DNA from: Phyllobacterium sp. YR531
GTDB taxonomy: Bacteria > Pseudomonadota > Alphaproteobacteria > Rhizobiales > Rhizobiaceae
Reading direction: 5' to 3'
Length of the DNA stretch: 64,000 nucleotides
Assembly: GCF_000282595.1 (NCBI RefSeq)
Contig: NZ_AKIZ01000023.1
Coordinates: forward strand, 1-64,000
Of this stretch, positions 9,451-18,170 are shown in pieces. Position 1 is the stretch's first letter, and the number at the start of each line of letters is the position of its first letter. Both the position numbers and the translations under genes were made by a program. Under the pieces are notes generated by a model that saw nothing but the letters and a program-made list of their open reading frames with translations, was not told where the DNA came from and did not search any database.

Positions 9451-10716
9451 TCAGAACTTCAACTTGCCCGATATCGATAGTGCCGACACAAAGTCATCGC
9501 CGAAGTCATATTCTACAGAGTTACCGCATCCGCCATTGCGTGGGCAATCGGTCTTGCCGAACGAACCGGATGTGAGCAGGCCAACTGCACCACCTGCACG
9601 GATTTCGAAGTTCTGGTTAGGCGACCAGGAAACACCGGTCGAGAGCAACCATGTGTCGGTCTGGGTTGTTAGACCAGTCGATGTGCCACGGTCCCAGCTG
9701 ACCTGTACCTGTCCGCTCCACTGATCGTTGAACTTGTGGCCGATACCGCCGGTAACAGTCCAGCCATCCCGGAACATCAGGTCGATGGATGTCGCACGGA
9801 CAGGTGAATTGACGCTACAAGCTGCAATGTCCCTTGTGGAGGACGGGCAGAATGTCACGACATCAAGCACGCTCCAGTCAACCCATTTGACCGAACCGAA
9901 AGCCAGCCAACCGGGTGCAATGCCGCTCTGGAGCTTGAATTCGACGGACTGTGGCATGGTCGCTGTGCCGTAAACATTGGTAACGCGACCTGCCAGCGGG
10001 CTACCAACAGGTGGCAGGCCGGTAAGGTCGAGCGTGCCTTCTACATCGCCAAGATCAACTTCAGCATTATAGATGAGGCTTGCGCGGAATGCGATTTCCG
10101 GAATTTCGTAAGCAGCACCAATGCGCCAGCCTACACCGTCGCCTTCAAGTTCGAGCTTGCCATTGCCGTCAAAACCAAGAGGCTTGCCAGCTGGATTGAC
10201 CAGACGTTCCTTGAAGCCTTCGACTTCCTGATAGGATACACCACCAATAGCGCGCAACTGACCTTTACCCACGTCGAATTTGTACGAGCAGGTCAGGCCA
10301 TAGTCGTGGCTTTCAATCTTGGTTTCGATGTTTTCATTTGCACCAACCCAATCGGAACCGGGCTTTGTATGCACACCCCAAGGCTGGCTATACTGTGCAA
10401 GGCAGTCGAAATCCTGAGTGATACCAACCTTCACGCCAACACGTGGGATTGTGTAATTTTCAGTTTCGTTGACAGAGGTCTTGCCGCCGCCACGACCATC
10501 CGAGCCAAGGCCATCCGTCGGGTCGGTATCCCTTGCATTTTTGATCTTACGATCAGGCATGACGTAAATGACGCCAGCTTCTGATGCAAAACGGTCTTCG
10601 CTGAACAGTAGATCGTAGTTGTAGCCTCCGCGCTCCAGCCCCCCGGCCTGTGCAGCGGAGGCCACACCTGTCAACAATAGTGCCCCGCCCAAAATTGTCG
10701 AAATAGCTTTAGACAT
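9451..10716 (-). CDS. FadL/OmpP1-family outer-membrane porin, copy 2
   Basis: 421-residue paralogue of the protein at 7957-9252. The mature start (GGLERGGYNYDLLFSEDRFASEAG), the stretch around CLAQYSQPWGVHTKPG and the C-terminus (DDFVSALSISGKLKF) are the same or nearly so. The two copies differ mainly in loops, for example GIPQLGLGKTLLS versus GRGGGKTSVN, and in the Cys-bearing loop near residue 280. The start is the ATG at 10716 (MSKAISTILGG), four bases after a GGAGG site. The open frame reaches 10740. A signal peptide ends at AAQA. Expected to form a lipid or hydrophobic-substrate channel in the outer membrane. A dyad and a possible promoter lie just upstream. Confidence 0.88.
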   Translation of the reverse strand: MSKAISTILGGALLLTGVASAAQAGGLERGGYNYDLLFSEDRFASEAGVIYVMPDRKIKNARDTDPTDGLGSDGRGGGKTSVNETENYTIPRVGVKVGITQDFDCLAQYSQPWGVHTKPGSDWVGANENIETKIESHDYGLTCSYKFDVGKGQLRAIGGVSYQEVEGFKERLVNPAGKPLGFDGNGKLELEGDGVGWRIGAAYEIPEIAFRASLIYNAEVDLGDVEGTLDLTGLPPVGSPLAGRVTNVYGTATMPQSVEFKLQSGIAPGWLAFGSVKWVDWSVLDVVTFCPSSTRDIAACSVNSPVRATSIDLMFRDGWTVTGGIGHKFNDQWSGQVQVSWDRGTSTGLTTQTDTWLLSTGVSWSPNQNFEIRAGGAVGLLTSGSFGKTDCPRNGGCGNSVEYDFGDDFVSALSISGKLKF

Positions 10717-10743
10717 AAGTCCTCCCCAAAAGCTTTCCATGTG

Positions 10744-10810
10744 TCCCGAATGTCAGCGTAATTCGGGAAAATATTACCAATACGTAATAGGTAACAAAGC
10801 ACACGCATCG
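10744..10810 (-). promoter_or_regulatory. Probable promoter and operator dyads of FadL copy 2
   Basis: An 8-bp inverted repeat (TCCCGAAT / ATTCGGGA, 10744-10768, 9-base spacer) lies 28 bases upstream of the start codon. Just beyond it, read on the minus strand, is a TTGTTA...TAATAT pair with about 15 bases between, overlapped by a second, shorter dyad (TTACC...GGTAA, 10774-10794). The arrangement suggests a regulated promoter. The regulator is unknown. Confidence 0.4.
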
Positions 10811-11098
10811 CTTGCAACGCCTTTGCTTATCGCCAATTGGGAACAGAGTGGCGGGGGATTCTACAAAATGCGAGATTTCGCAGAAATGAGGCCAAAAAAT
10901 TTGAAACTTAAGCCCTAGTCCTAAAGTATTATGCCAAAAAACACTGTTTTTCAGCCAAAAAACGTCATTGTTGCGCAAATGCAACGTGGATCAAAAATGA
11001 CAAAATTGGGGCTTTTGATAGTCTGAAATGGGGTGGTCCGAGGTCTTTTTCAAGGGTGGGCCACCCGCTATTTCCATTATTCGCAGGAAAATAAGGAA
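10811..11098. other. AT-rich intergenic region between valS and the FadL pair
   Basis: No gene is supported here. The stretch carries two close copies of GCCAAAAAA (around 10931 and 10953) and otherwise only low-complexity AT-rich sequence. It separates the end of valS from the porin promoter region. Confidence 0.5.
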
Positions 11099-13885
11099 TC
11101 AGCCTGCTTCGCGAACCCGACGTATCGCCACTTCGATCTTAACGGACGCCTCCTGCAGTTCTGCCAGACGCTCACGCTCGGCCTGCACAATTTCGGGCTT
11201 CGCATTGGCAACGAATTTCTCATTGCCGAGCTTCTTGCCGATCTTGTCGCTCTCTTCGGCGATCTTGCCAGCCTCTTTTGTCAGGCGCGCAATTTCCGCC
11301 CCGACATCGATAAGGCTGCCAAGTGGCAGGCAGGCCGTTGCTTCACCGATGACAAACTGCGCCGATCCCTTCGGGGCTTCGTTTGCCAAGGTTATGGTGT
11401 CTACGCGAGCGCGCCATTTAATCGAAGCTTCATGGCGTTCCAATCTGGCCTTGGAAGCATCATTGGCACCAATAACCACCAACGGGGCAACTGCAGACGC
11501 AGGAACGTTCATTTCAGCACGAACAGAACGAATACCCGTTACCAGATCGATAAGCCAGTTGATCTCAGCTGCTGCTTCTGCATCGAAGAATGTTGAGACC
11601 GGCCATTCGGCATGACACAGCAGGGTTTCGCGCTTTACACCCTCACCCGCCGTATGCGACCAGAGTTCTTCTGTCATGAATGGCATAAATGGGTGCAAAA
11701 GCTTGTAAATTTCGTCGAGTACATAAGCCGCACAAGCCTGCGCTTCCGCCTTGGCGTCGACATCATCGCCGTTGAATACCGGCTTCAGGAGTTCGATGTA
11801 CCAGTCACAGAACTGGTTCCAGACAAAGCGATATGCGGCGCTTGCCGCCTCATTGAAACGGTAATTGGCAATCCCGTCCGTAACATCACGCACCGCATTG
11901 GTAAGCTCGGTCAAAATCCAGCGATTGACTGTCAGCTTGGCATCGTCAGGCTTGAAGGATGGATTGCGCGCAACGCCGTTCATTTCGGCAAAGCGGGTCG
12001 AGTTCCATAGCTTGGTGCCGAAATTGCGATACCCCGCGATACGGCTTGTATCGAGCTTCACGTCGCGGCCCTGCGCCGCCATGATGGCGAGTGTGAAACG
12101 CAGCGCGTCTGCGCCATATTCGTCCATCAATTCCAGCGGATCGATGACATTGCCCTTAGACTTGGACATCTTCGCACCGTTCTTGTCGCGAACAAGCGCG
12201 TGCATATAGACCGTGTGGAAGGGTTCTGTATCCATGAAGTGCAGACCCATCATCATCATCCGGGCAACCCAGAAGAAGATAATATCAAAGCCGCTGACCA
12301 GAACGCTGGTCGGATAGTAAGTTGAAAGCTCGGGTGTCTTGTCCGGCCAGCCAAGCGTTGAGAATGGCCAAAGCGCTGAGGAGAACCAGGTGTCGAGCAC
12401 ATCCTCATCACGCGTCAGGATTTCGCCGGGCTTCATATCTTCTAGAAGGTTCTGAACATAGGCCTTCATTGGCCCTTCATGCGCCAGATAATGCTGTATG
12501 GCAGCGCTAAGAGCTTCTTCTTCCGTACGTTCGACAAAAACCTGACCATCCGGCCCATACCAGGCCGGAATCTGGTGACCCCACCATAATTGGCGCGAGA
12601 TTGCCCATGGCTGGATATTTTCCATCCAGTCGTAGTAGGTTTTTTCCCAATTCTTGGGCACGAAGTTGGTTCGGCCTTCGCGAACACTTGCAATGGCTGG
12701 CTTGGCAAGTTCGCCCGCATTCACATACCACTGGTCGGTCAGATAGGGTTCAATTGGCACATCACCGCGATCGCCATGCGGTACGGCATGCGTGTGGTCG
12801 TCAATTTTCTCCAGATATCCGCCCTCATCCATCATGCTTACAATGAGCTTGCGGGCATGAAAACGATCCTTGCCATCCAAAGCATGGATCAACTGGTCAA
12901 GGTGACTCGATTTCTCCAGACCTTCGAGGAAGTCATTGTTTTCCTTCAGGAATATGGAAGCATCTGTGTTGAGAATATTGATCTGGCGCAGATCATTCCG
13001 TTTGCCAACCTCAAAGTCGTTGAAATCATGGGCAGGCGTGATTTTTACTGCACCCGATCCGGCTTCAGGATCGGCGTAATCATCGGCGACAATCGGAATG
13101 TGACGGCCAACAAGCGGCAGAACAACATCATTACCAACCAGCGCGTGATATCTGGCATCGTCAGGATTAACGGCAACACCAGTGTCGCCCAGCATTGTTT
13201 CGGGACGGGTGGTCGCCACGACGATGAATGTATGCGGATTTTCCGGATCGAATGCGACATTCTCAAGCGGATACCGGAAATGCCACAGATGGCCTTTGAT
13301 CTCGCGCGATTCGACTTCAATATCGGAGATCGCCGTCAAAAGCTTTGGATCCCAATTGACGAGACGCTTGTCCTTATAAATCAGCCCCTGCTTGTAGAGC
13401 GTAACGAACACCTCAAGTACCGCCTTGGACAAGCCTTCATCCATGGTGAACCGTTCGCGCGACCAGTCACAGGAAGCACCTAGCCGTTTCAGCTGACCGG
13501 CAATGATGCCACCGGACTCCGATTTCCACTCCCAGACGCGCTCAACGAATTTTTCGCGGCCCATATCACGTCGGCCCGGCTGCTGACGCTCCATCAGCTG
13601 ACGTTCCACAACCATCTGCGTTGCGATACCGGCATGATCCATGCCCGGCTGCCAGAGGACATTCTTGCCGCGCATACGTTCAAACCGGACCATAATGTCC
13701 TGAATCGTATTATTGAGCGCGTGACCCATATGCAGAGAACCCGTCACATTCGGTGGCGGAATGACGATTGAAAACGGGTCTGCGCCCGGCTTGGAACCGG
13801 CACCAGCCTTAAATGCGCCAGCTTCTTCCCAGCGTTTTGCGATCTCTGGCTCTACAGCCGCGGCGTCATAGGTCTTCTCAAGCAT
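11099..13885 (-). CDS. valS: Valyl-tRNA synthetase
   Basis: Class Ia synthetase of about 928 residues that charges tRNA(Val). The HIGH-type motif is PPNVTGSLHMGHALN (HMGH near residue 52), the editing-domain region follows (TTRPETMLGDTGVAVNP), and the KMSKS loop is GAKMSKSKGNV near residue 573. The C-terminal part includes the anticodon-binding domain and the Val-specific coiled arm (LTKEAGKIAEESDKIGKK). I prefer the ATG at 13885 (MLEKTYDAAAVEPEI), which matches relatives. ATGs at 13900 and 13936 are in frame. It is followed by the porin region and preceded by a small divergent lipoprotein gene. Confidence 0.96.
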   Translation of the reverse strand: MLEKTYDAAAVEPEIAKRWEEAGAFKAGAGSKPGADPFSIVIPPPNVTGSLHMGHALNNTIQDIMVRFERMRGKNVLWQPGMDHAGIATQMVVERQLMERQQPGRRDMGREKFVERVWEWKSESGGIIAGQLKRLGASCDWSRERFTMDEGLSKAVLEVFVTLYKQGLIYKDKRLVNWDPKLLTAISDIEVESREIKGHLWHFRYPLENVAFDPENPHTFIVVATTRPETMLGDTGVAVNPDDARYHALVGNDVVLPLVGRHIPIVADDYADPEAGSGAVKITPAHDFNDFEVGKRNDLRQINILNTDASIFLKENNDFLEGLEKSSHLDQLIHALDGKDRFHARKLIVSMMDEGGYLEKIDDHTHAVPHGDRGDVPIEPYLTDQWYVNAGELAKPAIASVREGRTNFVPKNWEKTYYDWMENIQPWAISRQLWWGHQIPAWYGPDGQVFVERTEEEALSAAIQHYLAHEGPMKAYVQNLLEDMKPGEILTRDEDVLDTWFSSALWPFSTLGWPDKTPELSTYYPTSVLVSGFDIIFFWVARMMMMGLHFMDTEPFHTVYMHALVRDKNGAKMSKSKGNVIDPLELMDEYGADALRFTLAIMAAQGRDVKLDTSRIAGYRNFGTKLWNSTRFAEMNGVARNPSFKPDDAKLTVNRWILTELTNAVRDVTDGIANYRFNEAASAAYRFVWNQFCDWYIELLKPVFNGDDVDAKAEAQACAAYVLDEIYKLLHPFMPFMTEELWSHTAGEGVKRETLLCHAEWPVSTFFDAEAAAEINWLIDLVTGIRSVRAEMNVPASAVAPLVVIGANDASKARLERHEASIKWRARVDTITLANEAPKGSAQFVIGEATACLPLGSLIDVGAEIARLTKEAGKIAEESDKIGKKLGNEKFVANAKPEIVQAERERLAELQEASVKIEVAIRRVREAG

Positions 13886-14044
13886 AAAACTGTCCGTCAT
13901 TTTGCGGAAAAAAGGATTGTTAGGGTGTAAACCCAATGCCGGGCCTCAAGTCAATGAGGACTTGTCAAATGCACTCGCTGCCAGCTTGACAAATAATGCA
14001 TCATTGCGCCAATGCGCTCTACATTATTGGCACTTGGGGGCACT

Positions 14045-14389
14045 ATGAAGTTATCACATCTTATCACACTGAGTTTCGCTATCACTGCACTTGCTGGCTG
14101 CCAACAGGTTTCAGAGTCCAGCTATGCCCAAATGCAAAAAACGCTCGCGAAACCTGCACAACATAAGCAAATGGTTGGCTATTGCTCAAATCGTATGGGC
14201 GACAAGCCTCTAAAATATCGCCAGAACCTTGCTGTGGTAACAGGTACGAGCATCGAGAACATGCCAACGACATTCTGCAAACGCATTAGCCAAGCTTTGG
14301 CGAGCGGAAAGCTAACACGCGAAGATGTCAACGAGAGCAGTAAAGGCAATCTTACGCCGATGGTCTTGAAAGTGATTCAAGGCCGCTAA
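14045..14389 (+). CDS. Small putative lipoprotein
   Basis: 114-residue protein from the ATG at 14045 (MKLSHLITLSF) behind a GGGGG purine run. The N-terminus is a lipoprotein signal peptide with lipobox LAGC (Cys near residue 18), so the mature protein should be membrane-anchored from its lipidated Cys. The remainder is basic, with two further cysteines (YCSNRMG and TFCKRISQAL) that could form a disulfide in the periplasm. I do not recognise a family. It lies between the divergent valS and convergent popZ, with 2 bases between its stop and the popZ stop. The frame is open from 14012, but the lipoprotein signal fixes the start. Confidence 0.7.
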   Translation: MKLSHLITLSFAITALAGCQQVSESSYAQMQKTLAKPAQHKQMVGYCSNRMGDKPLKYRQNLAVVTGTSIENMPTTFCKRISQALASGKLTREDVNESSKGNLTPMVLKVIQGR

Positions 14390-14391
14390 GA

Positions 14392-15198
14392 TTAACGCTT
14401 GCCGCCCCGTGCTACGCGCTCGATTTCCTCGCGAACAAGGCGCTCGACAAGGGTCGGCAAGTTGTTGTCCAGCCAATCCTGCAGCAAAGGCCGCATGATT
14501 TCCTGTGCAATCTCATCAAATGAACGCCGTTGTTCGCTGCGAACCGCAAAGGACAAATCTTCAAACGCGGCACTCACCTGACGCTCGGTGCTTTCCGACA
14601 GGATCGGCTCCAAGGCCTGCACAAGATCAAGCGAGACCTCTTCTTCCATGCTTGTCTCGAACTCTTCTATGGTTACGGGCTCGGGCGAAACTGCCGCCTG
14701 CGGCTCCGGCTTTGCTTGCACTGTTTCAAAGTCCGCATAACCTACTGCTTCCGGTTGTTCCAATGCCGGTTTCGGCTGTTCATCAAGCTGCTTTACGACT
14801 TCTTCAAGATGCTGCTCCGCTATGTGCGCTTCCGGGGTGGGCAAAACTGCTTCAACCGCAGGCTCAGCCTTCGCTTCTGTCTCAACCGGCTTGGATTCCA
14901 CTGGTGGCAAAGGCCGGGCAAATGTTTGCTCGGGGATTTTCTGTACAGGAGGCGTAACGGCAATTCCCTGCCGAGGTGCAAGTTCCGCCTCTTCGTTGTA
15001 ATGGCTTTCTTCAAACTGCACGTTTGATACTGTCTGAGCTGGCACATCGGAGTTTACAGCCAGCGGCGGCGCTTCGTCTGGCCGGGCTGTGTCGCTCTCC
15101 TCAATGATTCGGCGAATAGAAGCGAGAATTTCTTCCATTGAGGGCTCTCGCGCTGTGCTGCCTAGCCCAGAGGATGCCCCGATCGGTGATTGTGCCAT
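14392..15198 (-). CDS. popZ: PopZ-family polar organising protein (DUF2497)
   Basis: 268-residue protein with the three-part PopZ layout: a conserved N-terminal helix (REPSMEEILASIRRIIEE, about residues 17-34), a long acidic Pro/Glu/Ala/Val-rich middle, and a conserved C-terminal helical multimerisation region (RRSFDEIAQEIMRPLLQDWLDNN ... LVREEIERVARG). In Caulobacter, Agrobacterium and Brucella PopZ forms a polar matrix that anchors the chromosome centromere and cell-cycle regulators. The start is the ATG at 15198 (MAQSPIGASSG); upstream in-frame sequence to 15375 is not family-like and crosses the bepC terminator. The bepC-popZ-valS order on one strand matches relatives. Confidence 0.9.
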   Translation of the reverse strand: MAQSPIGASSGLGSTAREPSMEEILASIRRIIEESDTARPDEAPPLAVNSDVPAQTVSNVQFEESHYNEEAELAPRQGIAVTPPVQKIPEQTFARPLPPVESKPVETEAKAEPAVEAVLPTPEAHIAEQHLEEVVKQLDEQPKPALEQPEAVGYADFETVQAKPEPQAAVSPEPVTIEEFETSMEEEVSLDLVQALEPILSESTERQVSAAFEDLSFAVRSEQRRSFDEIAQEIMRPLLQDWLDNNLPTLVERLVREEIERVARGGKR

Positions 15199-15339
15199 GA
15201 TCAACTTGCCTACTACATCTTGTTTCGGTGCGGTGCAACGAATCTGCATGCAGTGTAGAGGCTGGTTATGTGTTTGAGAATCCCTGAGAGCAATGTTTCG
15301 AGCTAACCCACAGACTTTTGATTCGGGTATCAGAAACGG

Positions 15340-15367
15340 AAAAGGCCGCCGGATATATCCAGCGGCC
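15340..15367 (-). terminator. Intrinsic terminator of bepC
   Basis: On the minus strand, GGCCGCTGGA-TATA-TCCGGCGGCC forms a 10-bp stem with one G.T pair, followed by TTTT. It lies 28 bases past the bepC stop codon. Confidence 0.7.
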
Positions 15368-15394
15368 AGTATCAAACAAGCATGACGAGCGCGA

Positions 15395-16825
15395 TTAGCG
15401 GCTATCAGGAGTGCGAAGGCCGATCCATTTGTCCTTCACTGCTTCATAATGCTCTTCAGGGCGATGTTCTGCCACCTGCAAACCAATCTGCGAAGCAGTC
15501 AACCGGCCTGAGCCCGACAGTGCAGCATAGCTGGTGACAACAGCATCACGTTCCGACTGAACAAGATTAATCTGCGCGGTCAAAACATTGGTCTGTTCGT
15601 TCAACACGTCGAGAGTTGTACGCTGGCCAACCTTGCGCTCTTCAATAACGCCGTTCAAGGCCAGTTGTGCAGCAGCGACAGCTGTCCTTTGCGCAATGAT
15701 CGAAGCATTGGCAGCTTCCATCTCGGCATAAGCACTTGCAATCGCCTGACGAACGTCATCGCGTGCCACATCAACTTCGATGCGGCGTTGCGCGACTGTT
15801 TCCTTACCCTGACGAACCTGTGCCGATGTACGGCCACCACTATAGATTGGCACCGTTACGCGAATTCCCGCAGAAGCGCTGGTTGTGTTGTTGCTGTTTG
15901 TCGAAAGATCGCTTGGATCGCCGAATATTTCGTCACGCGAAATTTCGCCTCTCAAGCTTACCTGCGGCAGTAATGTACCCTCGGTCGCCTTTACATTATA
16001 TCCAGCCGCATCGACGGCATAACGGGTAGCTAGAATTGCAGGATGTGTATTTTCTGCAACTGAATATGCCTCGTCCATTGAACGGGGCAAGGATTTCTTG
16101 GCAGCCGGTGCACGCTCCAGACGGCCAGGAGCCTCACCAATCACCTGAACATAGGTGGCTTCCGCTGTTTTCTGGTTTGATTTGGCTACATTCAGCTGAG
16201 CAATTGCCGTTGCCTTTTGCGCATCCGCCTGTGCAACGTCTGTGCGTGTGCCTTCACCAACATCGAACCGGGCCCGGGCAGCACGCAGCTGTTCGTCAAG
16301 CGCTTCGATATTTCGCTGACGCAGTACAACAATCTGCCGTGTCAGATAAACATCCATATAGGCCTGCGCGGCAGCAAATAGCTGGTTTTGCTCCGTATTA
16401 CGAAGGTTTTCACGCTGCGCCAGAACTTGCGTTTTGGCAGACGAAACATTGTTCTTTGTGGTAAACCCATCAAACAGCATTTGATCGACGGAAACGCCAA
16501 ACACACCAGTGTTTGAAGTTCCATGATCAACGAACCCCGTCAGCGCATTACCAACACCACGTCCATCGATCTTTGTATATGTCGATGTCAGGTTTGCCGT
16601 TGCAGAAACAACTGGCCGGTAGCCCGACTTGGCAATTGCTACACCCTCATCCGTTACACGGACACCGGCGCGGCTTGCATTAAGAGTGGAGTTATTATTG
16701 TAGGCTTTGGCCATTGCGCCAAAGATCGTCTCAGCCATGGATGGCGTAGAGGCTAGTACCGTGGCTGACATCAGCGCTGCGGTCAGTAATCGCTTACCCG
16801 CTATGAACACTATAAACCCCTTCAT
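15395..16825 (-). CDS. bepC: TolC-family outer-membrane efflux/secretion channel (BepC-like)
   Basis: 476-residue outer-membrane channel partner for tripartite efflux pumps and type I secretion. After a signal peptide ending PSMA, the protein shows the two-fold repeated TolC layout. Alpha-helical coiled segments (FAAAQAYMDVYLTRQIV... and ...AYAEMEAANASIIAQRTA) follow strand regions, with the conserved VGQRTTLDVLNEQ and VGEGTRTDVAQADAQ turns. A GTG at 16810, preceded by AAGGGG at good spacing, is an attractive alternative start, because the ATG at 16825 lacks a clear site. In Brucella BepC serves the BepDE and BepFG pumps. Here it is also the only visible candidate outer-membrane partner for secretion of the RTX proteins at 25.9-37 kb. 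Confidence 0.9.
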   Translation of the reverse strand: MKGFIVFIAGKRLLTAALMSATVLASTPSMAETIFGAMAKAYNNNSTLNASRAGVRVTDEGVAIAKSGYRPVVSATANLTSTYTKIDGRGVGNALTGFVDHGTSNTGVFGVSVDQMLFDGFTTKNNVSSAKTQVLAQRENLRNTEQNQLFAAAQAYMDVYLTRQIVVLRQRNIEALDEQLRAARARFDVGEGTRTDVAQADAQKATAIAQLNVAKSNQKTAEATYVQVIGEAPGRLERAPAAKKSLPRSMDEAYSVAENTHPAILATRYAVDAAGYNVKATEGTLLPQVSLRGEISRDEIFGDPSDLSTNSNNTTSASAGIRVTVPIYSGGRTSAQVRQGKETVAQRRIEVDVARDDVRQAIASAYAEMEAANASIIAQRTAVAAAQLALNGVIEERKVGQRTTLDVLNEQTNVLTAQINLVQSERDAVVTSYAALSGSGRLTASQIGLQVAEHRPEEHYEAVKDKWIGLRTPDSR

Positions 16826-16841
16826 GTCTCAACATTCTGAC

Positions 16842-16857
16842 CGAACCAATCGGTTCG
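16842..16857. promoter_or_regulatory. Palindromic operator candidate upstream of bepC
   Basis: A perfect inverted repeat CGAACC-AATC-GGTTCG lies 17 bases upstream of the bepC ATG. Its size and shape resemble operators of TetR-family repressors, which often control efflux genes. No such repressor gene is adjacent. Confidence 0.45.
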
Positions 16858-16964
16858 ACGTTGTAATTTCAATACAAGCCAATTATCGAATTGACCACAG
16901 CTGCAAACCCCAATTCGCAAACAAAGTGATCAACCGTTGCACTTATGTCTCACGTGCGACACGC

Positions 16965-17639
16965 TCAAAATTCGAATTCAGGTACTTTCTCGAAGCCCGG
17001 GAGTGGCTTCACCGCTGAGTTAAAAGCGCGTCGTCCTGATACGATTCCCTCGTTCTTCACGTAAATCATTGATTTTCCAGAGTTTCCGCTGCCTTCAACA
17101 GCAACGAGTCGCCCTCCGTCTTTCAACTGATCAAATAATGTCGCAGGAACGTGATCAACGCTACCCTCAATTATGATTACATCAAACGGCGCTTCGGACG
17201 CATAGCCCTTTTCCAGCGGGCCAGTCAAAACCACGACATTGTCATAACCAAGCGATGAGAGGATTGCAGTCGCCTGCCCGGCAAGATTCGCATCACTCTC
17301 GACGGCAATAACTGAGCTGGAGATTCGTGAGAGAATTGCAGCCGAATATCCTGTGGCGCACCCAATATCGAGCACCACATCTTCCGGCTGAATATTGGCA
17401 AGCTGAACCAGTTTGGCAAAGGGCGAAGGCTGCATGATATAACGTGAACCGGCTTCCGCAGTCGCGGTTGAAACCAAGACGTCATCATCAATATAGGCAA
17501 GCGGTGCACGGACGCTCGGTACGAATTTCTCCCGCGGGACATCCAGAAATGCCTGCAGCAGCGGCTTGTCAGTCACATCAGTTGTCCGCAACTGGTTATC
17601 GACCATCTTGGTCCGCAGGTCTTCGAAATTCAGCACCAT
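16965..17639 (-). CDS. pcm: Protein-L-isoaspartate O-methyltransferase family protein
   Basis: 224-residue SAM-dependent methyltransferase of the PCMT family, which repairs isoaspartyl residues in aged proteins. Motif I is VVLDIGCATGYSAAIL, with the acidic residue after strand 2 in VIAVESD. The N-terminal MVDNQLRTTDVTD and VPREKFVPS segments are typical of the alphaproteobacterial branch. The start is the ATG at 17639 (MVLNFEDLRTK). The gene lies upstream of bepC on the same strand, as in Brucella relatives, about 140 bases away, with the palindrome between them. Confidence 0.9.
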   Translation of the reverse strand: MVLNFEDLRTKMVDNQLRTTDVTDKPLLQAFLDVPREKFVPSVRAPLAYIDDDVLVSTATAEAGSRYIMQPSPFAKLVQLANIQPEDVVLDIGCATGYSAAILSRISSSVIAVESDANLAGQATAILSSLGYDNVVVLTGPLEKGYASEAPFDVIIIEGSVDHVPATLFDQLKDGGRLVAVEGSGNSGKSMIYVKNEGIVSGRRAFNSAVKPLPGFEKVPEFEF

Positions 17640-18170
17640 ATTTCCGAGCTTTCCTAACAGCACTAGCAGCGCAATCGTGTTATGCGTCCGTTGAAGGCGC
17701 AGTACACAAAGGCATTATGAAACTCCGTATACCCTTTTCCGGAAAGCGATTCCAGTATCGAGGCAACGCAGAACACTTCGCACGTGCATAACATGTTTAT
17801 GCAGGTTGGACACGGACCCGGTGAACTCGAAAGCATATTGGACCCGGCAAGCCAACCCGCAAGGGGGATGTGTCAAAAAATGTGCTGGACGTCAATTCAT
17901 CGCTGCGCGGCAAAAACAACAGGGTCCGGGTTCTTTAATCCGGCACGATGGTATGAGGTTTTCCTTTGGTCAGGCACCTTTGCGCGCATCTTCTTGCCAT
18001 TTTCGGCATCTCATTGCGACCATATTAATGAATCCGGACTCTATTACTGACTTTCTGATATCGAATACTTTGGGCTTGTGATAAAAACCTCTTAACCCTA
18101 TGAATTTTCCTGTATTGTATCCAATGTCAGCACCTGTCATTCTAGACACAGCAAAAATGGAGTCGTTCAA
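17640..18170. other. Intergenic region between pcm and the GGDEF gene
   Basis: About 530 bases without a supported gene. Two overlapping plus-strand frames (17784-18050 and 17806-18081) lack a good ribosome-binding site and recognisable motifs. The divergent promoters of pcm and the GGDEF gene must lie here; I see no clear riboswitch or hairpin. Confidence 0.5.

Noticed and set aside
12590-13483. 297-codon plus-strand frame opposite valS
   Set aside because: Antisense shadow of a highly conserved synthetase; no domain.
17784-18081. Two plus-strand frames of about 90 codons upstream of the GGDEF gene
   Set aside because: No ribosome-binding site, odd composition and no family resemblance; they overlap each other in different frames.
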